Assembly: GCF_900100345.1 (NCBI RefSeq)
Contig: NZ_FMTT01000020.1
Location: forward strand, 1-64,000
Length of the DNA: 64,000 nt
Direction: 5' to 3'
From: Paenibacillus tianmuensis
GTDB lineage: Bacteria > Bacillota > Bacilli > Paenibacillales > NBRC-103111
This document shows, piece after piece, positions 15,915 to 24,513 of the stretch (position 1 is the first letter of the stretch; every line of letters starts with the position of its first letter). Under the pieces are notes generated by a model that worked only from the letters and a program-made list of their open reading frames with translations, did no database searches and was not told the DNA's origin. The position numbers were made by a program, and so were the translations under genes.

Positions 15915-16685
15915 TTACTTGCTTTCGAGCACTTGGCTCAGGAACATTTGAGTGCGCGGGTGCGTCGGCTTCGTGAAAATTTCGGACGGCTTGCCTTCCT
16001 CGATAATGACGCCGCCGTCCATCACGACGACGCGGTCCGCGACGTCCCGGGCGAAGCCCATCTCGTGCGTGACGATGACCATGGTCATGCCTTCCTTCGC
16101 CAAGGTGCGCATCACCTGCAGCACCTCGCCGACCGTCTCCGGGTCGAGCGCGGAAGTCGGCTCGTCGAACAGCATCACCTTCGGCTTCATCGCCAGCGCG
16201 CGGGCGATGGCGACCCGCTGCTTTTGTCCGCCGGACAGGCTGGACGGACGGGCTTCCGCCTTGTCCTGCAGGCCGACCTTGCGCAGCAGCTCCCGCGCTA
16301 ATTGTTCGGCGTCTTCCTTGTTCATCCCCCGCAGCGAGGCCGGAGCCATCGTAATGTTGTGCAGCACCGACTTGTGCGGGAACAGGTTGAACGATTGGAA
16401 CACCATGCCGACATCCTGGCGGACGGCATTCAGGTCCTTCTGCGGCATTTCCACGGACTGACCGCCCTGTCCTTGCATGGGAATGCGGCCGATCGGTTTT
16501 CCTTCGATGACGACGCTGCCTTTGTCGTACGTTTCCAAATAGTTGATGCAGCGCAGCAGCGTGCTTTTGCCCGAGCCCGACGGCCCGAGAATGACGACGA
16601 CCTCCCCTTGCTGCACCTGAAGATCGACGCCGCGCAGCACATGGTTGCTTCCGAACGATTTGTGAATCCCGTTTATTCGTATCAT
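15915..16685 (-). CDS. Polar amino acid ABC transporter, ATP-binding protein
   Basis: 256 aa from ATG 16685, overlapping the permease stop by four bases. Walker [10 protein letters not shown], signature [16 protein letters not shown], Walker [15 protein letters not shown], switch His in [14 protein letters not shown]. It belongs to the GlnQ/TcyC/HisP group that powers amino-acid uptake; the substrate is not visible from the ATPase. Confidence 0.93.
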   Translation of the reverse strand: MIRINGIHKSFGSNHVLRGVDLQVQQGEVVVILGPSGSGKSTLLRCINYLETYDKGSVVIEGKPIGRIPMQGQGGQSVEMPQKDLNAVRQDVGMVFQSFNLFPHKSVLHNITMAPASLRGMNKEDAEQLARELLRKVGLQDKAEARPSSLSGGQKQRVAIARALAMKPKVMLFDEPTSALDPETVGEVLQVMRTLAKEGMTMVIVTHEMGFARDVADRVVVMDGGVIIEEGKPSEIFTKPTHPRTQMFLSQVLESK

Positions 16686-17359
16686 CGCATATCATCCCCC
16701 GTCCCGAGACGTCTTTCCAGCAGCAGGCCGATAAACCCGATCAGGTTGTTGACCACATAGTACAGAATCGCAATCGCGAGCAAAAACTCGATCGTTTTGT
16801 ACGTGTCGGCAATCAGCAGGTTCGCCTGCCGGAACAGCTCGACGACGGTAATCGTCGACAGCAGGGAAGAGTTTTTCGTGAGCGAGATGAACTCGTTGGT
16901 CATCGGCGCCAGCATACGGATCACCGCCTGCGGGATCACGATCTTGCGCATCGTCTGCGCATAGGAGAAGCCGAGGGAACGCCCGGCCTCCATCTGCCCT
17001 TTGTCGATCGATTGAATGGCTCCGCGGATGACCTGGGAAGCGTACGCCCCGCTGTACATGCCCAGGGCGATGACGCCGGATATCCATGGAACCGTATCGA
17101 TACCGAACACGATCGGCAGCCCGTAATAGAGCAGGAACAACTGCACCAGCAGCGGGGTGCCCCGAAACCAAGAAAGATAAGCGAGCGATATATATTTCCA
17201 CGGCTTGAATTTGGACATTTGTCCGAACGAAATGAACGTCCCGATAATCAGGCTGAGCGCAAACCCGCCCAGCGTGTAAATGACCGTATACCATAACGAT
17301 TGCAGCAGCAGCCGGATATTCTGCCACTCGCCAAGGACGCTGAAGTCGAAATGCTGCAT
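16682..17359 (-). CDS. Polar amino acid ABC transporter permease
   Basis: 225 aa, ATG 17359 after GGAGGGAAACT. Membrane protein of the HisMQ type with five helices and the EAA loop [22 protein letters not shown] that docks on the ATPase. A single permease gene suggests a homodimeric channel. Translationally coupled with the ATPase gene. Confidence 0.93.
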   Translation of the reverse strand: MQHFDFSVLGEWQNIRLLLQSLWYTVIYTLGGFALSLIIGTFISFGQMSKFKPWKYISLAYLSWFRGTPLLVQLFLLYYGLPIVFGIDTVPWISGVIALGMYSGAYASQVIRGAIQSIDKGQMEAGRSLGFSYAQTMRKIVIPQAVIRMLAPMTNEFISLTKNSSLLSTITVVELFRQANLLIADTYKTIEFLLAIAILYYVVNNLIGFIGLLLERRLGTGDDMR

Positions 17360-17397
17360 AGTTTCCCTCCTAATCGCGAGCTAAGCTGCCGGCTCGG

Positions 17398-18216
17398 CTA
17401 TTCGAACCATTTTTTAACAATTTCATTGTGCTTTCCGCTGTCTTTGACCTTCTTGACCGCATCGTTGACAGCCTTCACGAATTCCAGGTTATCCTTGCGG
17501 ATGCCGTAGCCGTAGTACTCTTCCGTGAGCGTTTGGGGCAGGACTTTGACTGTGCCTTTTTCTTTGGCGTAAGCTTTGGCGGCCGGGAATCCGGTGATGA
17601 CCGCATCGACCTTGCCGGTTTCCAGCTCCAGGAACATTTCCGTGTTTTTCTCCACTTTGACCAGCTCGATGTTCTTGCGGCTTTCTTCCACGAATTTGAC
17701 CGATTTCGTGCCGATTTGCACCGCCGCTTTTTTTTCGGTCAGATCGTCGAGGCCTTTTATCGTTTCGTTGTCTTTCTTCACCATGATCGAAAGGCCGCCC
17801 GGAAAATACGAATCGGAGAATTCGATCGTCTTCTTGCGCTCGTCGGTAATGTACATCGCCGAGACGATGAGATCGAACTTCTTCGCCTGCAGCCCCGGAA
17901 TGAGTCCTTTGAATTCGGTGTCCACGAATTCGACTTTGTCGACGCCTAGCTCTTTGGCCACCGCACGGATCAGGTCGATGTCGAAGCCTTCGAATTGATC
18001 GCCAGATTTGTACTCGAACGGCTTGAAAGTGGCGTCCGTGCCGACCGTAAGCGTTTTCGTTTTGGCGATTTTAGATAAGATTTCGTCGCTGCTCGCAGCC
18101 GCTGCCGGAGCTTGCTGTCCTGCCGAAGCGTCAGGCTTGCTGCCGCACGCCGAGACCATGAGCATCAACATACAGAATACTGCCAGAAAAGCCTGCATTT
18201 TTGGTTTGAACATCAT
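17398..18216 (-). CDS. Amino acid ABC transporter substrate-binding lipoprotein
   Basis: 272 aa, ATG 18216 behind CAGGGGGAATTATACA. Lipoprotein signal ending LMLMVSACGS (Cys24), then a family-3 solute-binding protein: TLTVGTDATFKPFEY, GFDIDLIRAVAKELG, GLIPGLQAKKFDLIVSAMYI. The GTDATFKPFE pattern is usual for polar or basic amino-acid binders. First gene of the four-gene cluster, and the one directly behind the sigma-54 promoter. Confidence 0.92.
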   Translation of the reverse strand: MMFKPKMQAFLAVFCMLMLMVSACGSKPDASAGQQAPAAAASSDEILSKIAKTKTLTVGTDATFKPFEYKSGDQFEGFDIDLIRAVAKELGVDKVEFVDTEFKGLIPGLQAKKFDLIVSAMYITDERKKTIEFSDSYFPGGLSIMVKKDNETIKGLDDLTEKKAAVQIGTKSVKFVEESRKNIELVKVEKNTEMFLELETGKVDAVITGFPAAKAYAKEKGTVKVLPQTLTEEYYGYGIRKDNLEFVKAVNDAVKKVKDSGKHNEIVKKWFE

Positions 18217-18263
18217 TGTATAATTCCCCCTGCTTGTAGGTTTTGTCGTTACGCTTTTCCTAT

Positions 18264-18281
18264 AAGCAAATATCGTGCCAA
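18264..18281 (-). promoter_or_regulatory. Sigma-54 (-24/-12) promoter of the amino-acid uptake genes
   Basis: On the minus strand TTGGCACGATATTTGCTT matches the YTGGCACGnnnnTTGCW consensus at every fixed base, with GG (18278-18279) and GC (18266-18267) 10 bp apart. It ends about 48 bases before the substrate-binding protein start. The neighbouring NtrC-type regulator carries the sigma-54 contact motif, which supports the call. Confidence 0.9.
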
Positions 18282-18340
18282 TAGGTTTCGGCGCGCAAAC
18301 GGCAGGGGGGAGGTAGCGAATAGGGCGGAAAAGCGGCGGA

Positions 18341-18375
18341 CAGGTGGAACAGCGGTAAGCAGGTGGAACAGCGGT
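18341..18375. promoter_or_regulatory. Direct repeat, candidate activator site
   Basis: CAGGTGGAACAGCGGT occurs at 18341-18356 and again at 18360-18375 (19-bp period), about 60-95 bp upstream of the sigma-54 promoter, where enhancer-binding proteins usually bind. Confidence 0.4.
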
Positions 18376-18391
18376 GGAGTGGGGAGAAAAA

Positions 18392-18427
18392 GCGGCGAAA
18401 TTTGCCGGGGCGGCGAAATCTGCCGGG
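18392..18427. promoter_or_regulatory. Two near-palindromic 18-bp repeats, candidate enhancer sites
   Basis: GCGGCGAAATTTGCCGGG (18392-18409) and GCGGCGAAATCTGCCGGG (18410-18427) follow one another directly. Each has CGGC/GCCG dyad symmetry. They lie 110-165 bp upstream of the sigma-54 promoter, so they fit upstream activator sequences for the adjacent regulator. They could also be part of the 3' structure of the regulator transcript. Confidence 0.4.
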
Positions 18428-18444
18428 CGGTTTTTGCCGCCCGG
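18423..18444 (-). terminator. Hairpin after the NtrC-type regulator gene
   Basis: Perfect 8-bp stem CCGGGCGG/CCGCCCGG with a 6-base loop, three bases past the stop codon at 18448. There is no T run after it, so termination would be weak; it overlaps the second candidate enhancer repeat. Confidence 0.5.
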
Positions 18445-18447
18445 TCC

Positions 18448-19806
18448 TTATTCGGCCCGGTAACGGGCCAGCTTGTCGCGCAGCGTGCGCTCTCCGATGC
18501 CGAGCGTCTCCGCCGTCCTGCGCCGGTTGCCGTCCATCGCTTGGAGCGTGGACAGAATGACCTTGCGCTCGATTGCTTCCATCGTTTCTCCGACGTAAAC
18601 GGGCACAAGCTTGCTGTCGGCAGGCTGTGTCGGCTTCGCCTGCAGGTCTCCGGGCAGGTCGCTAACCGACACCCGGTCGCCGTCCGCCAGCGCAATCGAG
18701 CGTTCGATGATGTTCTGCAGCTCCCGCACGTTGCCAGGAAACGGATAGTCCAGTAGCAGTTGAAGCGCGTCAGGCTCGATGCCTTTGATCTGCTTGGACA
18801 TACGCTCGTTGATTTTGTTGATGAAGTGCTGAATCAGCGAAGGGATGTCCTCCAGACGGTCTCGCAGCGGCGGAAGCAGGATCGGAATGACGTTCAGCCG
18901 GTAGTACAAGTCCTCTCGGAATTTGCCCTGCTGAATTTCCTTCTTCAAATCCCGGTTCGTAGCCGCAATAATCCGGACGTCGATCGCGATTTCCTTCTGC
19001 CCGCCGATCCGCATGATGGCTTTCTCTTGTAGCACGCGGAGCAGCTTGCTCTGGAGCCCGATGTCGAGCTCGCCAATCTCGTCCAGAAACAGTGTGCCGC
19101 CGTTGGCCGTTTCGAAAATGCCCGTTTTCCGGGACACAGCGCCGGTAAAGGCTCCCTTCTCATAGCCGAACAGCTCCGACTCGATCAGATTGGCGGGGAT
19201 GGCAGCGCAGTTGATCGTCGAGAGGACCTGCTTCTGCCGTTCTCCAGCAAAATGAATCGCGCGCGCCACCAGTTCCTTGCCCGTACCGCTTTCGCCCATG
19301 ATCAGGACGCTGGAATCGATGTTCTTGACCTTGTCGATCAGCGAGAAGACGTTCTGCATCTGCGCGCTGTGCCCGATCAAGCCGTGTACGTCGTAGGCTT
19401 TTTGAATCTCTTCGTTCAGCCATTCGACCCGCGATTGCAACTGAAACTGCTCCATCGCTTTTTCGAGCAGTACTTTCAGTTCGTGAATATCGATCGGCTT
19501 GGAAGCGTAATAGAACGCGCCTTGCCGCATTGCTTCCACCGCCGAAGGGATACTGCCGTACGCCGTCATGATGATGACGACCGTCCGGGGGGAGACGCTG
19601 CGGATCTGCTTCAGCACGTCGATGCCGTCGCGCATCCCGAGCCGCAGGTCGAGCAGGGCGATCGAGAAGGCGACGTGGGAGAATAGGGCGATGGCCTCGT
19701 CGGGGTCGGTGGACGCATAAACCTCGTAATCGTCTTCCAAAATAAACGAAAGCGATTTGCAGATCGAAATTTCATCGTCCAGTATAAGCAGGTTCGGTTT
19801 AGGCAT
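18448..19806 (-). CDS. NtrC-family sigma-54-dependent response regulator
   Basis: 452 aa from ATG 19806. Receiver domain (1-120) with DD at 10-11 and phosphoacceptor Asp53 in LLDLRLGMRDG; AAA+ domain (about 140-380) with Walker A GESGTGKE, the sigma-54 loop GAFTGA and Walker B GGTLFLDEIGEL; C-terminal Fis-type helix-turn-helix ending in RRRTAETLGIGERTLRDKL. It overlaps the sensor kinase gene by eight bases. By position it should activate the sigma-54 promoter at 18264-18281 of the transporter genes. Confidence 0.93.
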   Translation of the reverse strand: MPKPNLLILDDEISICKSLSFILEDDYEVYASTDPDEAIALFSHVAFSIALLDLRLGMRDGIDVLKQIRSVSPRTVVIIMTAYGSIPSAVEAMRQGAFYYASKPIDIHELKVLLEKAMEQFQLQSRVEWLNEEIQKAYDVHGLIGHSAQMQNVFSLIDKVKNIDSSVLIMGESGTGKELVARAIHFAGERQKQVLSTINCAAIPANLIESELFGYEKGAFTGAVSRKTGIFETANGGTLFLDEIGELDIGLQSKLLRVLQEKAIMRIGGQKEIAIDVRIIAATNRDLKKEIQQGKFREDLYYRLNVIPILLPPLRDRLEDIPSLIQHFINKINERMSKQIKGIEPDALQLLLDYPFPGNVRELQNIIERSIALADGDRVSVSDLPGDLQAKPTQPADSKLVPVYVGETMEAIERKVILSTLQAMDGNRRRTAETLGIGERTLRDKLARYRAE

Positions 19807-21415
19807 GCTCGTCTTCCTCCAATTGGCTCGGTAGTTTTAATACGATTCGGGTTCCGGCTCCTTTTTCGCTCGTCACTTCGATTTCCCCGCGATTATCTCG
19901 CACCAACTGGTAGCAGATCGACAGCCCGAGCCCGACGCCGCCCGCTTTTTTGGTGAAGAACGGCTCGAAAATTTTCGGCAAATCGTCCGCATCGATCCCT
20001 TCCCCGGTATCCTCGATCTCTAGAATGACGAGCGGCTGCCGCTCCTGCGCGGCGATGCGGAGCGTTCCGCCGCCCGGCATTGCGTCGATGGCATTGCGGA
20101 TCAGGTTGATCAGCACCTGCTTGATTTGCTGGGCATCCGCCCACACGTACGCGGAATCCGGCACATCAAGCTGCACGACAATGCGTCGTTCCTCGAAGAG
20201 ATTATGAAAAAACAAAGCGACGGCCCGCAAGGGCTCCTCCAGCTTAAACAGCGTTTTCTCGGGCGGCTTCTCGCGGGCGAAGTCCAGCAGCTCCGTCACG
20301 ATCCGGTTCAGCCGCATCACTTCCTCGGTGACGTGCATCGTGAAAAATTCGCGGTACTCCTTGTTGTCATACTTGAAGGGCAGCGCCTGAGAATACGACA
20401 AAATCGAAGTGATCGGATTGCGGATTTCATGGGCGATGCCCGCGACCAATTGGCCGAGCGATTGCAGCCGGTCCCGCCGGGCCAGCTCATCCAGCGTCTT
20501 CTTGTAGGCGTCCAGCCGCTTTTTCAATTCCCGCTTGAGCGTGAAGTTCCACCATAGTATCAGTAGCAGGACGGCTGCCGTAATTACGAGTCCCGCCACG
20601 ACGTAGGACAGCAGCTCTTTCAGCCGCGGAGCGGACGGATAAATATATTCGCCGAACCATTTTCGTTCGATTTTGGAATAGGTGCCGTTCGATTTCAGCT
20701 CGCGCAGCCCGTGATTGATTTCGCCGAGCAGCGCTTCGTTCTTCTTGAGCACGACAAGACCGTAGTCCGTCGGGGCGATCGGATCGCCGACCAGCTTCAC
20801 CTGGTCCTGCTGGCGGTTTTTTTGCAGCACGTATTGGCCGGTAATCTGGTTGCCGATAAAAGCATCCACTTGACCGCCGAGCAGAAGCCGGATCGCTTCC
20901 TCCTGATTTTCCGCCGCGAGCACAGTGGCGTTCGGAATGCGCTGCATCGCTTCGCTGCTGATGTCGCCTTCCTGAACGGCGATTTTGCGGTTCTGCAGGT
21001 CGGTCAGCGAATGGACGGAATACGAGTCCTTTCGGACGAAGATACCCTGCGAGCTTGTAAAATAAGGCTCGGAGAAGCGGAAGTTCTGGGCCCGCTCCCG
21101 GCTGTACTTCATCCCTTGGACGGCATCCACCTTGCCGCTTTCCAGCGCTTTGATCGCTTCGCTCCAGGGCATCGGATAAAATTCGAACGAAATGCCGGTT
21201 TCGAGCGAGAGCGCATTCAACATATCGACGTTAAATCCTTGAAACGTGCCGTTGGCGACAAATTCGAACGGCGGAAAATTGTTGTCTCCGGCGACGCGCA
21301 TCACCTTGCGCGGCTCCGAAGGAACGATATCGACTGCGGCGGCTGGGGGAGACATGACGGATAGGAGCAGGACGGAGAGTATCGGAATAAAGGCAATAAG
21401 TCTGACAAGCTTCAT
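19799..21415 (-). CDS. Sensor histidine kinase with extracellular solute-binding domain
   Basis: 538 aa, ATG 21415. Signal sequence (1-27), a family-3 solute-binding domain outside the membrane (about 35-255: RVAGDNNFPPFEFV, GFNVDMLNALSLETG), one membrane helix (about 272-295), then HisKA (GIAHEIRNPITSILSYSQ) and HATPase (LINLIRNAIDAMPGGG, EDTGEGIDADDLPKIFEPFF, GVGLGLSICYQLV). The sensor domain is of the same family as the transporter binding protein nearby, so it probably detects the same amino acid directly. Confidence 0.92.
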   Translation of the reverse strand: MKLVRLIAFIPILSVLLLSVMSPPAAAVDIVPSEPRKVMRVAGDNNFPPFEFVANGTFQGFNVDMLNALSLETGISFEFYPMPWSEAIKALESGKVDAVQGMKYSRERAQNFRFSEPYFTSSQGIFVRKDSYSVHSLTDLQNRKIAVQEGDISSEAMQRIPNATVLAAENQEEAIRLLLGGQVDAFIGNQITGQYVLQKNRQQDQVKLVGDPIAPTDYGLVVLKKNEALLGEINHGLRELKSNGTYSKIERKWFGEYIYPSAPRLKELLSYVVAGLVITAAVLLLILWWNFTLKRELKKRLDAYKKTLDELARRDRLQSLGQLVAGIAHEIRNPITSILSYSQALPFKYDNKEYREFFTMHVTEEVMRLNRIVTELLDFAREKPPEKTLFKLEEPLRAVALFFHNLFEERRIVVQLDVPDSAYVWADAQQIKQVLINLIRNAIDAMPGGGTLRIAAQERQPLVILEIEDTGEGIDADDLPKIFEPFFTKKAGGVGLGLSICYQLVRDNRGEIEVTSEKGAGTRIVLKLPSQLEEDEHA

Positions 21416-21733
21416 AGATGTTCGATCCTTTCTGCCGAGGGGGAGTCAGATCCGGGCCGGAACGATTCCGCTCGCTCCGCTGTCCGTTCGCCGGACTTTT
21501 ACCTAATATTATATCTCCAAAAGCGCTTCATCGATCAAGTTTCTTCATTTCGTCCACTGGATCTTTAATAATTCCACTTTTGAAAGCGCTATGTTTTTCC
21601 ATACAATGGGATGGAAGGGGCGCTTTCTGGAAAATGAAACCTGAAGCGTTTCCGAATCCTCTGAAGGGCGGAGGGGGATGCCCGGAATCGAATGCCGGAC
21701 AATCCGAAATTTATACCAAACGGGAGGAACACG
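21416..21733. other. Divergent intergenic region, sensor kinase / GH85 gene
   Basis: No gene seen. The region serves two divergent genes. It contains the cre-like element listed separately, a GGAGG site before the GH85 start, and two further AAGCG(C/T)TT boxes near 21519 and 21641. Confidence 0.6.
21581..21594. promoter_or_regulatory. Possible cre (CcpA) site ahead of the GH85 gene
   Basis: TGAAAGCGCTATGT matches 12 of 14 positions of the TGWAANCGNTNWCA consensus. Catabolite repression of a glycan-degrading enzyme would be usual, but the last two positions fail. Confidence 0.35.
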
Positions 21734-24397
21734 ATGAAAAAACGATGGACCGGTCTTTTACTGTTCATGTTCTCATGCCTGGTGTTTGCCGCGGGTGCTC
21801 AAGCGGCACAGCCGCACTCATCCTACTGGTTCCCGGAGGATCTGCTCCGTTGGACGCCGCAAGGAGACAAGGATGCGGAGTTCAACCGCAGCACGATTGC
21901 TTTGCAGGAGCGATTCACAGGATATCAGGTTAACAAGCACGCTACGGTCGAGCCTAAAGTGGCAGCGCTTTCGGCGATGAACCGGCAAACCAGCGGCGTG
22001 CCGTCGCAAGGGTCGGAGAAGTTCGACGCGAATACGTTCGGCTACTGGGCTTACGTCGACAAGCTCGTCTATTGGGGCGGATCGTCGGGCGAAGGCATCA
22101 TCGTACCGCCGAGCGCGGACGTGACGGATGCGGCCCATAAGAACGGCGTTCCGGTGCTGGGCACCGTCTTTTTCCCGCCGAGCGTATACGGGGGCAAGTT
22201 CGAATGGGTCAAGCAGACGATCCGGCAAAATCCGGACGGTTCGTTCCCGGTGGCGGATAAGCTGCTAGAAGTGGCGAACTATTACGGCTTCGACGGCTGG
22301 TTTATCAACCAGGAGACGGAAGGCGGCACGACGGAAGACGCCGCGGCGATGCAGAAGTTCCTCGCTTACCTGCAGGCGAAGAAGCCGGCAGGAATGCAGA
22401 TCATGTGGTACGATTCGATGACATCCAGCGGATCGATCGATTGGCAGAACGCGCTGACGGATCGCAACCAAATGTTCCTGCAGCAGGGCAGCGAACGCCG
22501 CTCCGACAGCATGTTCCTGAATTTCTGGTGGCGCTCGCTGGAGCCGTCCGCGAGTAAGGCCAAGAGTCTGGGCCGCAGCCCGTACGAGCTGTTCACGGGC
22601 ATCGATGTCGAAGCGAAGGGCTACGATACGAAAATTAGCTGGAATGCGATCTTTCCCGAGGGCAAGAAAGCAGTTACGTCGCTTGGCATTTACCGCCCGG
22701 ACTGGGCGTTCAACTCGTCGGAAAATCAAGAGCAATTTTATGCAAAGGAAAACAAATTCTGGGTCGGCCCGACTGGCAACCCGGCCAACACGTCCGGCAC
22801 AGCGGATTGGAAGGGCATCGCACACTATGTTGTAGAACAGTCGCCGGTGAACGACCTGCCGTTTACGACGAATTTCAATACGGGCAACGGGCAACTGTTT
22901 GCTGTGAGCGGGGAAGTCGTACGGACGACGCCGTGGAACAACCGGAGCTTGCAGGATGTCCTGCCGACCTGGCGCTGGATTGCGGAAAGCAAGGGGGAAG
23001 CGCTGAAGCCGAGCTTCGACTTCACGACCGCTTATTACGGCGGCAGCTCCTTGAAGCTGGCGGGAACGCTCAGCCCGCAGAACGCTACGCATCTTAAGCT
23101 GTACAAGACGGATTTGCTCGTAGAGCAGAACACGAAGCTGTCGCTTACGTTCAAGACGCAGACGAAGCACGCGGATTTGAAGGTGGGACTGTCGTTCGCC
23201 GATCAGCCCGAGAAGTTCGTATTCCTCGACGCGGGCGGCCTGCATCCCGGAACGTGGGATACGCAGACGTTCAATCTGAATCCGTACCGCGGCAAGCGGA
23301 TCGCCGCCATTTCTCTGTATGCGGACGCGAAGCAGACGATTCCGGACTTCTCGGTCAACATCGGGCAGTTCTCCGTCTATACTGCGAAAGACGATCCGAA
23401 CCCGGTACCCGAGGTTCGCGGCCTGAATGTGAAGGAAGCGGAGTTCAAGGACGGCATCTACGGCGATGCCCGGTTGGAATGGACGGCGACGGAGCGTCCG
23501 GTCCGCTATTTCGAGGTGTACCGGGTGAAGCCGGACGGCAGCAAAGCGCTGCTCGGCGTTACCCCGAACCGGGTGTACTACGTGCCGATGATGCACCGAA
23601 TCGGGCCGGAAGCGCAGACGAAGCTGGAAGTCGTCGCTCTCAGCGCGGACGGACGGCGCGGCAAAGCGGCGCAGACCGTGGTGACCTGGCCGGCGTATCC
23701 GAAGCCGGTAGCGGCGTTCGCGGCGGATAAGACGCTCGTCGCGCCGGGACAGCCGGTGACGTTCATCGACCAATCGTCGGAGGTGACGGAGCAGCGGGTA
23801 TGGTCGTTCCCGGGCGGAACGCCGTCCACTAGCACCGAGAAGCAGCCGGTCGTCACCTATGCCGCCGAAGGAACGTACAGCGTAACGCTGACGGCGAAGA
23901 ACTCGGTAGGCGACAGCACCGTAACCAAAGAAGCGTTCATTACGGTGACCAGGGACGCTGCCGGCGGGGTGAAAAATCTCGCCCTGAACAAGCCGGCGAC
24001 GGCGGACGGCGCCTGCGGACCGAACGAGGCGGCAGCCTACGCCTTCGACGGCAAGGTGACGGGCAACAGTAAGTGGTGCGCGCTCGGCAGCGGGCCGCAC
24101 TGGTTGTCGGTTGATCTGGGCGCGAGCTACACGATCAGCGAATTTGTCGTGAAACATGCGGAAGCGGGCGGTGAGGCGGCCGCGTTCAACACCCGCGATT
24201 TCCACATTCAAGTCAGCAACGACGGCAGCACTTGGAACGACGCGGTTCAGGTTCAAGGCAATACGGCCGCGCAGAGCAAGCATCCGATCGCGCTGACGAA
24301 GGCGAGATACGTGAAATTGACGATCGATAAGGCGACGCAAGGCGGCGATACGGCCGCTCGTATTTACGAGTTCGAAGTGAACGGATTGGCAAAATAG
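21734..24397 (+). CDS. Secreted GH85 endo-beta-N-acetylglucosaminidase
   Basis: 887 aa from ATG 21734 with GGGAGGAA 6 bases upstream. Signal peptide (MKKRWTGLLLFMFSCLVFAA to AQAA), GH85 catalytic part (about 45-360) with FDGWFINQETEG holding the Asn and Glu used in substrate-assisted cleavage, middle beta domains, a PKD domain (about 675-750: PGQPVTFIDQSSEV, SVTLTAKNSVGD) and a C-terminal discoidin/CBM32-like domain (LALNKPATADGA to FEVNGLA). Such enzymes cut the chitobiose core of N-glycans. It precedes a YesM/YesN pair and sugar ABC transporter, so the glycan released is probably imported. Confidence 0.92.
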   Translation: MKKRWTGLLLFMFSCLVFAAGAQAAQPHSSYWFPEDLLRWTPQGDKDAEFNRSTIALQERFTGYQVNKHATVEPKVAALSAMNRQTSGVPSQGSEKFDANTFGYWAYVDKLVYWGGSSGEGIIVPPSADVTDAAHKNGVPVLGTVFFPPSVYGGKFEWVKQTIRQNPDGSFPVADKLLEVANYYGFDGWFINQETEGGTTEDAAAMQKFLAYLQAKKPAGMQIMWYDSMTSSGSIDWQNALTDRNQMFLQQGSERRSDSMFLNFWWRSLEPSASKAKSLGRSPYELFTGIDVEAKGYDTKISWNAIFPEGKKAVTSLGIYRPDWAFNSSENQEQFYAKENKFWVGPTGNPANTSGTADWKGIAHYVVEQSPVNDLPFTTNFNTGNGQLFAVSGEVVRTTPWNNRSLQDVLPTWRWIAESKGEALKPSFDFTTAYYGGSSLKLAGTLSPQNATHLKLYKTDLLVEQNTKLSLTFKTQTKHADLKVGLSFADQPEKFVFLDAGGLHPGTWDTQTFNLNPYRGKRIAAISLYADAKQTIPDFSVNIGQFSVYTAKDDPNPVPEVRGLNVKEAEFKDGIYGDARLEWTATERPVRYFEVYRVKPDGSKALLGVTPNRVYYVPMMHRIGPEAQTKLEVVALSADGRRGKAAQTVVTWPAYPKPVAAFAADKTLVAPGQPVTFIDQSSEVTEQRVWSFPGGTPSTSTEKQPVVTYAAEGTYSVTLTAKNSVGDSTVTKEAFITVTRDAAGGVKNLALNKPATADGACGPNEAAAYAFDGKVTGNSKWCALGSGPHWLSVDLGASYTISEFVVKHAEAGGEAAAFNTRDFHIQVSNDGSTWNDAVQVQGNTAAQSKHPIALTKARYVKLTIDKATQGGDTAARIYEFEVNGLAK

Positions 24398-24404
24398 CAC
24401 GGAG

Positions 24405-24451
24405 GCCGCTCGTCTCTCTTATCTGCGGATAAGGAGACAGGCGGTCTTTTT
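24405..24451 (+). terminator. Terminator after GH85 gene
   Basis: GCCGC-TCGTCTC-TCTTATC pairs with GATAAG-GAGAC-AGGCGGT (24405-24446) around a TGCG loop, followed by CTTTTT. It separates the glycosidase transcript from the regulator and transporter genes. Confidence 0.85.
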
Positions 24452-24513
24452 GCGAACACGCCGCGAATACATATACCTAACGGGAAAAATCGGATGCGGA
24501 GGGAGGAGCAGTC

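Noticed and set aside
22265-24400. A 711-codon frame on the minus strand opposite the GH85 gene
   Set aside because: It is Arg-rich with no domain, no ribosome site, and lies opposite a gene with signal peptide, catalytic motif and three recognisable domains.
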